This document shows, one piece after another, positions 57,657 to 64,000 of a DNA stretch of 64,000 nucleotides. The first letter of the stretch is position 1. Each line of letters opens with the position of its first letter. The DNA comes from Tichowtungia sp964398915. Its GTDB lineage: Bacteria; Verrucomicrobiota; Kiritimatiellia; Kiritimatiellales; Tichowtungiaceae. The notes under the pieces were generated by a model. It ran no database searches and had not been told where the DNA came from. It worked only from the letters and a program-made list of their open reading frames with translations. The DNA lies in NCBI GenBank assembly GCA_964398915.1, contig CAYNOR010000011.1, forward strand, positions 22,489 through 86,488. The letters run 5' to 3'. Made by a program: the position numbers and the translations under genes.

Positions 57657-58105
57657 CGTCTTTCTCCTTTTTCATTCGCTTGGGGAGCAAAACTCCTCAA
57701 CCGGAACCGTGTAACTCCCGACACCCTGCTGGACCCAATCTATTGGTTCAAACAGTGTATCGCATTAAAAAAAATGTCCATGCACCCAATGACATTTCTT
57801 TTGCACTTTTTGGCCTCCATTCTGTGCTTTGGAACACATAAGTGCCGGAGCCGACGGCAAAGACCGCGCGGACGGATTCCGTTCGCGCCGGCTGAACCTG
57901 TTTGTTTTTTTGTTCATTTCGGATTTTTTCCCGTTGGAGATTCCGCCCACATACTGCCAGGCGTCTCGCCGTCCTCGTGCGCGGGTCAGCCGAAGCTCGC
58001 AGCCAGACGTGGCGGCCGCCCGAGAGATAACTTAGCTTATCGTAGGTTGGGTTTGTCATCACTCTCAGCAGCAGGATGCCACATAGCTTCACAGAATGAC
58101 TATAG
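57657..58105. other. Intergenic, no gene recognised
   Basis: 449 bases upstream of the LamG-like gene. Frames on both strands lack protein-like composition or family motifs. The promoter of the long minus-strand cluster may lie in its first 150 bases; no clear boxes were found. Confidence 0.5.
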
Positions 58106-58262
58106 CATTTAACGATTCAAACACCGTAACCCACCCCGGTCTGCGACCACCCCTCCAAAGGAGGGGAACTCATAAAATCCCCTCCATTGGAGGGGTGCCC
58201 GGAGGGCGGGGTGGGTTTCTTGAAGTATTTCGAAACGTCACCTCAATCGTTAAGTGCTCTAG
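58106..58262. repeat. MITE-like element, copy 1
   Basis: About 155 bases with terminal inverted repeats (TTTAACGATT at 58108-58117, AATCGTTAA at 58245-58253). Nested inside are AACCCACCCCGG and its complement near the other end, and two CCCCTCC/GGAGGGG hairpins. A second copy lies inverted at 63532-63690. It sits 21 bases from the stop of the GH5-like gene. Confidence 0.8.
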
Positions 58263-58282
58263 TTTACGAATTGATCTCCATA

Positions 58283-59566
58283 TCATATGGGATGCGCGGC
58301 ACCCGCTTTGATGCAGGCGGTGATCCGCTGGTGCCACTCGACGTCCTGCCACAGACTGTGGAAGTGGGGATGTGTGAAATTTGAGGTACAAATGAACTTG
58401 TAGTCGGCGGCCAGTGCCAGCCCCACGGCAATTTCCGCAGACTGTTTGATGAATTCCCAGTCGAGGCCCTCGACCTCATCCCAGCCGACACATCCCCAGC
58501 CTTCGGTATTGCCGACGACGGCTCCGGTCTTGCGGCCGAGCGCCGCAAAAGTTTTGATGGATTCACCCATCCAAGCGGTCAGCTCATCCCGTTTAGCGGC
58601 CCAAACTTCCTTGAGTTCTGCGTAGTGTTTGCGTCGCTGGTCAGGCGCCAGCCTCCGCGCGCCGCCCATATCGAAAGGCTGAAGCAGGGCGTTGTGAGAG
58701 AACCATACATGTGCGTCGAGCACGTCCATAGCCTTCATGTCCAGACAGATTTCCGGATGAAAGAAATCCCAGTTAACAGTAAAGCTCAGCGCAAAGCCAT
58801 GCTGCGGATAGCGGGCGCGGAAATGCTGAAGGAGACGCGTGGAAAACTCCCGGTAATACTGTCTCCCGGCGGCAGTCAATCCGACATCGCGATTGTCCTG
58901 AATATGGATGTTGGCGGTGTCCAAATTGACCCCAGCCCGGCTGCCCGCGGCGACCGCCTGCTGCTTCAGCCAGTTGAAGTTATTCCAGTAGGGGTATTCG
59001 TTGAGCAAATCAATGAAGAGAATATTGTCCATCAATCCCTGTGTTTCGAGGAAATCAATCGTCTCCTCCCAGGCCTTGACCAGACCTTCGAAGCCGATGA
59101 CCTCCGGCGCCCCCGTAGCTCCGTTCAACCAGGTGGACAGTTCGACATAGACGTCACGCTTTTGGCAGGCGTTTAGAAACTCAACCAAGGCCGTGCGCGG
59201 ATTGACCGTAATGTCAACGTCGTTCCCCCAAAGCCGGCCGTTGGGATCTCCGGGGAACGTAATCTGTTCCGCAAGCTTACGCCCCGGCAAGGCCAACAGA
59301 TGGGGGAATGCATCAATCCTTACCGCATTGTAGCCTCGTTCCACAAGTTCATCGAGGACCTGCTCCCAACGCTCGAATCCGCCACCCGGATGGCGTCGCT
59401 GCAACCATGAGAAATCCCACATGGCAATGGCGACGGGATGTTTCAGCCGGTGGATCAACGACGGCGACGGCCGGGCGGCGGCAAACAGGCTGCCGGGCAT
59501 AGCCGCCAGTCCCAAGCCGGCAGCCCCTGTGGTCATAAGCATTTCACGACGGGTCATGGTTTGCAT
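58283..59566 (-). CDS. Tat-exported GH5-like (cellulase-superfamily) glycosidase
   Basis: 427 residues. Twin-arginine signal TRREMLMTTGAAGLGLAAMPG, then a TIM-barrel: GYNAVRIDAFPHLLALPG (strand 2 region), NDVDITVNPRTALVEFLNAC, FIDLLNEYPYWNNF with the predicted acid/base glutamate in NE, and AVVGNTEGWGCVGWD with the predicted nucleophile glutamate. This is clan GH-A geometry and fits the 'cellulase-like' family common in PVC glycan clusters; substrate unknown. AGCAGGAGGAATC before the ATG at 59566 is a strong ribosome-binding site; an ATG ten codons earlier is less likely. It is separated from the GH106 gene upstream by a gene remnant. Confidence 0.82.
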   Translation of the reverse strand: MQTMTRREMLMTTGAAGLGLAAMPGSLFAAARPSPSLIHRLKHPVAIAMWDFSWLQRRHPGGGFERWEQVLDELVERGYNAVRIDAFPHLLALPGRKLAEQITFPGDPNGRLWGNDVDITVNPRTALVEFLNACQKRDVYVELSTWLNGATGAPEVIGFEGLVKAWEETIDFLETQGLMDNILFIDLLNEYPYWNNFNWLKQQAVAAGSRAGVNLDTANIHIQDNRDVGLTAAGRQYYREFSTRLLQHFRARYPQHGFALSFTVNWDFFHPEICLDMKAMDVLDAHVWFSHNALLQPFDMGGARRLAPDQRRKHYAELKEVWAAKRDELTAWMGESIKTFAALGRKTGAVVGNTEGWGCVGWDEVEGLDWEFIKQSAEIAVGLALAADYKFICTSNFTHPHFHSLWQDVEWHQRITACIKAGAAHPI

Positions 59567-59605
59567 GATTCCTCCTGCTTGATCGCGGTGTTTCATAGTC
59601 AGTGG

Positions 59606-59776
59606 TTATTTGAGTTTTTCCCCGCCGACTTGCGCGATCCATTCGCGAGTCCATTCGACGGCCTTGAGGTTTTTGTCCATGATGTTGGAACCGAGGAAAA
59701 TAATGCCCTCGATCTCGCCCGACTTCAGCCATTGCAGGCCCAGTTCGCTTTGCTTCTGCATCAACTCGATCGGCAG
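59606..59776 (-). pseudogene. C-terminal remnant of an unidentified protein
   Basis: A frame without a start codon reads ELMQKQSELGLQWLKSGEIE, GIIFLGSNIMDKNLKAVEW and TREWIAQVGGEKLK followed by TAA (59606-59608). The composition is clearly protein-like, and WxREW/R at the end with 'GIIFLxS' resembles the C-terminus of a PVC-group protein of unknown function. It begins 4 bases after the GH106 stop codon, as though a deletion had joined the GH106 gene to the tail of the next gene. Confidence 0.6.
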
Positions 59777-59779
59777 GGG

Positions 59780-62700
59780 TTACATACTCTTTGATCCTTT
59801 GGTATTGGGCGGCAAGCGGGGGATTGTTTTGATGCTGACCGGACCCAGCAGGCCGGATGGCACGAGCAGCGAATCTTTCGTGTAGGGATTGACCGAGGCC
59901 CAGGTCAGCCGCTGGTCCGGCGGCAGCGCCGAGTCTCCGATGAGTCGATTGATCCAGAGATTGGCCACGGTGATTTCCAACTCATTCGGGCCGGGCTTCA
60001 GCGCATCGGTCACTTCCACGCGCCAAGGCGCGCACCAGACAACGCCAAGATCTCGACCATTCAAGCGCACGCGGGCCAGATTTTTCACTACGCCAAGATC
60101 AAGGAACAGGCTGTTTCTTGTCTTTTTAAGTTTTGCATCCGGCACTTCAAACGTCGTCCGATACGTCGCCAAGCCGGAGTAGTGCCTAACTCCTTTTTCC
60201 GGACGCTTCGACCAGTCTTCCAGCGTCGTGAACGTTGCCTCCTTTGGCCCACCCCATTTCGGGTCGAATTCGACCTTCCATGGTCCCGGGATGTTCTGAA
60301 TGGTTTTCGCTGCGGAAAATTTTGTTGCAGGATTTTCCGGCACTTTTGCCGGCTTGCGAAATACGACAAAGAAAGCTTCCTGCGGCTCAACATGCAACAT
60401 CACCGTGGTGCGTCCACCTTTTACCGAAAACCCCTGTAAGTCCCGCCGCTCGCCCGTTACTGGGTGCCAGAGCTCCGGCTGCAGCCCGGCCACCCGGAAA
60501 ACGCACGCTGCGTCCACAGATCGGGCTTCACGGTTCGCTACAAAATAGATCTCGGTGCCGTCCGCTGTGCGATGCGTGTAACGAATCGGGCCATCGGTTT
60601 CAAAATCCGGCGCCACTCCGGCAGCCCGCAACACTTGGGCCAAGGCGTTGTATTCCGGGTAAGCGGTGGAAATTATTTGGCCGCCGTCGGGAGCGAGTCC
60701 TCCCCAAGGGGCCATGCCGAATTCTCCCAGTTCGCGGGCCGGGCGGCCAGCCGAGTCCGCGTGCTCGCCTGCGGTCCAGGACCGGTCTGTTTGCCATCGG
60801 AGTAATCGACCGTCGCGCAGTCGAACCTCGACCGTCGCGATCAAGCCCGCCGGGTTCGGCACATCCGCAATGTTGTCCGCACAGATTGCCAAATCGTTGG
60901 CTCCGCGTCGCAGGATAGGCTTGAGGTCGAACGCCCAAACGCGCTTAAAATCATTTCCCTGTCCCACGTCCTGCCCGTTGAGCTTAAGAACAAACCCGTT
61001 GTCTGCGGTAAGCTGAATCGTGGCCGACTTAACCACCGCGGTCTTCGGAATCTCCAGAGTGCGCCGGAAAAAGCGCGTGTCCACCGGGGCGGCAACGGCC
61101 GGATTGACGGACACGCCGTAAACCGCGTGTTCGATTCGGGGCTGGCCTGCTGAAAGATGCACGGGTTCGGGATCCTGACCAGAAAAGCTCAGCAGCTCGT
61201 TTCCGACGCGATAGCTTACGTTGAGCGTTTTGATGACCCCAAATGCCGGATCATCGCCCTCCGCAAGCCGGGACACCGGGAAACCGGTTTCGCCCTGATC
61301 CACGAGCTGTTGGAGCTTGGCAGTCACATCGCGCTGGCGGGCCGGATCGCACTCATCAAACCAAATCCATTGTGCGCCATCAAACGGCTTCACCGTTGCG
61401 GCGCGCGTTGCCGCGGACCGCACCAAGGCCTTACCCCAGAAGACGCCACCCTGGCTCGCATTCGGAGGCCAGAGCTCCGCCGCGAGATTTTGAACTTCAG
61501 CGTCGCATCCCGGAAATCCGGACAGGCCGGGGGATTTTTTGGGCGGTGGGCCGACGACCGTGACGCCCGCGCGAACCAGTTCCCCAACCTTGCGCAGCAG
61601 GGCCGGGGTCATGGTTTCCACTTCCGGAAGCACGAGCATCCGGTAGGCGGCTCCACCGGGAAAGACAATCCGTCCGTCGCTCACCGTCGCATTGGCAAGC
61701 AGGGTTTCCGGCGCGCAGCCGTCGAAGTTATACTCCCGCCGATCCGGCGGATTGCCCACCGTGGCCGAGGGCGGAGGGCGAAACACATGCGGCGCCCCTT
61801 CGGCGGCAAGAAACAAAATATCCGCCACCGGCGCGCCCTGGCGCAACAGGAACTGGCAGCGTGCGAGATACTCATGATAGGCTGACACCATCGGCCACCA
61901 GGTCTGGGTGCGCTCCCATTGCACGCCATAAGTCAACATCGTCATGCCGGGTTTGCGATCCAGCCACGGCTGATGCTGGTAGCGGTGGAAGACAATCCGG
62001 TTGATCCCGGCGGCGAAGGCCCAGTCTCCGAGGGCCTTGATATCTGCCGGATACGCCCCCCAGAGATCGCCATCGGAAGTAAACGCTTCCGCGCCGATGA
62101 TGGGGCGTCCGCCGGTGTGGCCGATGGACGCGGCCTCGATCACGCTATACGTGGAGTTAATGGCATTCCGCCAGAACTCGCCCATCGGCACGTCCGCCAC
62201 CGCGCCGAGGCTCAGGTCGGCGGCGGGATTCATGTCATATGGCTCGTTGGAATACTTGAGGCCGTTCTTGTGCGCCATGTCGCGGATACGGTTGGCGTGA
62301 TTGGTGATGATGAGTTCCTGGGCGGTCTGACGCAGGTCCCAGAGAAAGCGCTCGGTGGTTTCCGCGCTGTCCACCACGCGTCCGGTGAACGCAGGCAGGA
62401 AGCGGATCGGATCGTAGCCGCGACGCTGCTGGAACTCGGCGCGAAATTTCTCCGACCAGTTCTGCGCGCTCATCTCCCAACTGTCCAAGTGCAGAGTGGT
62501 CAATCCGCCCGGCCCGGCTTTTCGCGGCCCGATTTCCTTCAGCAGCGATCCCACATACTGTTCGAGGTGGTCATCAATCGCGGCCAGATCAAACTTGTCC
62601 GTTTCAAAACCCAAACCCGGCGCGGGTGCGGGCCTCGTGGTCTGGCCGGTGGCGGTGCGGACAAAACGCAGGATCGTCCACTCGCCCGGCGGAACATCCC

Positions 62701-63502
62701 ATGTGAGCCGCCCGTCCGGCGTCATCTTCGTGGTGAGCTCGACCACGCCCTCTTGCGGGATGCATTCCCCTGCCGGAAAATCCGGATGCTCAGCCGGCAT
62801 GGGCAGGGAGGATTTCACATTGGGGAACGAAGAATACGGGGCTCTCTGATAGAATGCCTTCTCCTCCACATCGGCAATGCGCCGGGTGCCTGTGGGTTTG
62901 GGGAATGCGAGCACTGCCACGTCGCGGTAAAATTTCCGCTGCTCCTTTGCCAATTCGGGTGTCAGAGAGGCTTCGCCAAAAAATGCAACGCGGGGTTGCG
63001 GGCGTTCCAGCACGGCATCGAACTTCGCCGGTCCGGTGATATTCGTCTCGCTGGCGACAAGGTGCTGCATGGTTTGCTCCGGCTTGACCCACGGCCCGCC
63101 CGCCCCGCACCAGCCCGGGCCTGTTCCGAGCGTGATCTCGATGCCGAGACGTTCCGCCTCATGCACGGCATGGGCGAATAGTTCCCGCCACGCCGGACTC
63201 ATGAAACGGACCGGCCCGCGCGGCAGGCCGAGATCGACTTCAAGGAAAATCGCGCCGCCGATGCCCGCATCACGCATCGCCTCCAAATCGGCGGTCATGC
63301 CTTCGCGCGTCATGTTGCCATCCATGAAAAACCAATAGACCCACGGCCTGTTTTCCGGTGGCGGGTTTTGGAATCCGGTATCGAGTTCGGTCTGGCTGGA
63401 CACCGGATCTTCCGCCGCCGTAACGCAAGAGGCTGAGGAAAGGATGAGCAGCGCTAGGGCGGCCACGGGATATTTCAGAAGGCTATGGATCTGGTAGATC
63501 AT
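59780..63502 (-). CDS. Secreted GH106-like alpha-L-rhamnosidase with added beta-sandwich
   Basis: 1240 residues. The signal peptide is around KYPVAALALLILSSASCVTAA. The GH106 start is RPWVYWFFMDGNMTREGMTA, then LHLDSWEMSAQNWSEKFRAEF and IVFHRYQHQPWLDRKPGM. One DnaJC11-like module (ECDPARQRDVTAKLQQLVDQG) at about 720-800 is followed by an extra sandwich with APVDTRFFRRTLEIP, FVLKLNGQDVGQGNDF and NDLAICADNI (about 800-940), of the type that opens GH78 or GH2 enzymes. A GH106 C-terminal sandwich ends the protein. It is separated from the main operon by more than 3 kb and by the MITE-like element, so it may be transcribed independently with the GH5-like gene. Confidence 0.85.
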   Translation of the reverse strand: MIYQIHSLLKYPVAALALLILSSASCVTAAEDPVSSQTELDTGFQNPPPENRPWVYWFFMDGNMTREGMTADLEAMRDAGIGGAIFLEVDLGLPRGPVRFMSPAWRELFAHAVHEAERLGIEITLGTGPGWCGAGGPWVKPEQTMQHLVASETNITGPAKFDAVLERPQPRVAFFGEASLTPELAKEQRKFYRDVAVLAFPKPTGTRRIADVEEKAFYQRAPYSSFPNVKSSLPMPAEHPDFPAGECIPQEGVVELTTKMTPDGRLTWDVPPGEWTILRFVRTATGQTTRPAPAPGLGFETDKFDLAAIDDHLEQYVGSLLKEIGPRKAGPGGLTTLHLDSWEMSAQNWSEKFRAEFQQRRGYDPIRFLPAFTGRVVDSAETTERFLWDLRQTAQELIITNHANRIRDMAHKNGLKYSNEPYDMNPAADLSLGAVADVPMGEFWRNAINSTYSVIEAASIGHTGGRPIIGAEAFTSDGDLWGAYPADIKALGDWAFAAGINRIVFHRYQHQPWLDRKPGMTMLTYGVQWERTQTWWPMVSAYHEYLARCQFLLRQGAPVADILFLAAEGAPHVFRPPPSATVGNPPDRREYNFDGCAPETLLANATVSDGRIVFPGGAAYRMLVLPEVETMTPALLRKVGELVRAGVTVVGPPPKKSPGLSGFPGCDAEVQNLAAELWPPNASQGGVFWGKALVRSAATRAATVKPFDGAQWIWFDECDPARQRDVTAKLQQLVDQGETGFPVSRLAEGDDPAFGVIKTLNVSYRVGNELLSFSGQDPEPVHLSAGQPRIEHAVYGVSVNPAVAAPVDTRFFRRTLEIPKTAVVKSATIQLTADNGFVLKLNGQDVGQGNDFKRVWAFDLKPILRRGANDLAICADNIADVPNPAGLIATVEVRLRDGRLLRWQTDRSWTAGEHADSAGRPARELGEFGMAPWGGLAPDGGQIISTAYPEYNALAQVLRAAGVAPDFETDGPIRYTHRTADGTEIYFVANREARSVDAACVFRVAGLQPELWHPVTGERRDLQGFSVKGGRTTVMLHVEPQEAFFVVFRKPAKVPENPATKFSAAKTIQNIPGPWKVEFDPKWGGPKEATFTTLEDWSKRPEKGVRHYSGLATYRTTFEVPDAKLKKTRNSLFLDLGVVKNLARVRLNGRDLGVVWCAPWRVEVTDALKPGPNELEITVANLWINRLIGDSALPPDQRLTWASVNPYTKDSLLVPSGLLGPVSIKTIPRLPPNTKGSKSM

Positions 63503-63531
63503 GGCGTGTCTTTCGTGGTTGTCGGTTGATT

Positions 63532-63690
63532 AGAGCACTTAACGATTGAGGTGACGTTTCGAAATACTTCAAGAAACCCACCCCTCCGTTCCGGCACCCC
63601 TCCCGTGGAGGGGATTTTAAAAGCTCCCCTCCTTCGGAGGGGTGGCCGCAGGCCGGGGTGGGTTGCGGCGTTTAAATCGTTAAATACTCT
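63532..63690. repeat. MITE-like element, copy 2 (inverted relative to copy 1)
   Basis: Begins AGAGCACTTAACGATTGAGG and ends AAATCGTTAAATACTCT, with 14 of the outer 16 bases complementary. The inner CCCCTCC/GGAGGGG hairpins and the AACCCACCCC/GGGGTGGGTT arms match copy 1. It lies upstream of the GH106 gene; the two copies bracket 58283-63502. Confidence 0.8.
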
Positions 63691-63940
63691 AAAAAAGCTG
63701 GAGACGCAATTTCCCATGGATCCCCATGCCGATCCTGTTAAAAAAAACAGCAGATCGCTGAATGCGTTGTCGCCATCGACCGGACAGGCTGGTCTGAGAA
63801 TGATTTTCCATTTTCCGTAGTCTATGGTGCCAATCCGTACGTGCAGAACATTGGGCCGGGCGAGATATGCTCCATACGAGCCCGTTTTGTAACTGCTCTT
63901 GAATGGGGCAAATCTCATCGGATCGCCGATCAAAACGATC
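63691..63940. other. Intergenic, no gene recognised
   Basis: Frames here read into the repeat element and give no family motif. A run of seven T on the minus strand (63697-63704 region) has no clear hairpin before it. Confidence 0.4.
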
Positions 63941-64000
63941 TCATTGGCGCTCGCTGGAAGCAGCCCTGCCGGCCTGGAAGTTGTCGGCCCATTTGATGGT
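63941..64000 (-). CDS. C-terminal end of a LamG-like protein (runs off right edge)
   Basis: On the minus strand the last bases of the window read TIKWADNFQAGRAASSERQ and then TGA (63941-63943). The motif WADNFQ.G is the same as the end of the secreted LamG-like protein at 56859 (RFWADNFQFG), so this is very likely a paralogue of it. Only 19 residues are visible; nothing can be said of the rest. Confidence 0.55.
   Translation of the reverse strand, partial: TIKWADNFQAGRAASSERQ

Noticed and set aside
57748..58092. Overlapping short frames in the gap before the GH5-like gene
   Set aside because: None has a ribosome-binding site or protein-like composition.
63499..63933. A 144-codon minus-strand frame near the right edge
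   Set aside because: It begins at a TTG just after the stop of the LamG-like gene end, and its last third is translated from the MITE-like repeat.

Overview
The window looks like a chromosomal segment of a free-living, Gram-negative-type bacterium of the PVC group, most likely Kiritimatiellota or a close verrucomicrobial relative. This is an inference from gene content: large secreted GH106-type glycosidases with DnaJC11-like modules, Tat-exported GH116 and GH5 enzymes, no SusC/SusD pair, and a NifA-like regulator beside gltB. No rRNA, tRNA or CRISPR array was recognised.

Layout. 1-1000: the 5' end of a secreted protein gene running off the left edge, and a decayed Gfo/Idh/MocA oxidoreductase. 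1-9.4 kb: a nitrogen-assimilation block with a GAF-AAA+-Fis sigma-54 activator divergent from gltB, then gltD; a four-helix-bundle gene bracketed by short repeats sits between gltB and gltD. 9.4-13 kb: an accessory patch with an AbiEii-like nucleotidyltransferase pair, a 147-bp direct repeat, a remnant duplicate, and two unrecognised membrane proteins. 13-18.5 kb: SHOCT protein, PhnA/YjdM, flippase, pnp and rpsO with clear terminators. 18.5-22.2 kb: YgiQ-type radical SAM protein and a type II restriction-modification pair. 22.5-30 kb: a five-part fusion (E1 alpha, E1 beta, lipoyl domain, KAS III), a SET protein, an rRNA-methyltransferase-like protein, a GH78 rhamnosidase and a VF530 protein. 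30-32 kb: an orphan OppC-type permease and a RAYT-like transposase bounded by 25-bp inverted repeats.

32.2-64 kb is one long minus-strand carbohydrate-degradation island: two GH116 proteins, five giant GH106-like proteins, a SASA-type acetylesterase, a LamG-like protein and a GH5-like enzyme. From about 56.5 kb down to 36.3 kb most genes are spaced by fewer than 20 bases or overlap, so they probably form one operon against an acetylated, rhamnose- and glucose-containing glycan. Two adjacent GH106 genes are mosaic tandem duplicates; one carries a LamG-like insert where its twin carries an 84-residue DnaJC11-like module. Another GH106 gene carries at least four tandem copies of that module, and the only assembly gap (100 N) lies inside the array.

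The best candidates for something undescribed are the single-chain 2-oxo acid dehydrogenase-lipoyl-KAS III fusion at 22.5-25.9 kb, which could prime fatty-acid or polyketide chains directly from a 2-oxo acid, and the DnaJC11-like repeat modules that are amplified and swapped within the GH106 family.
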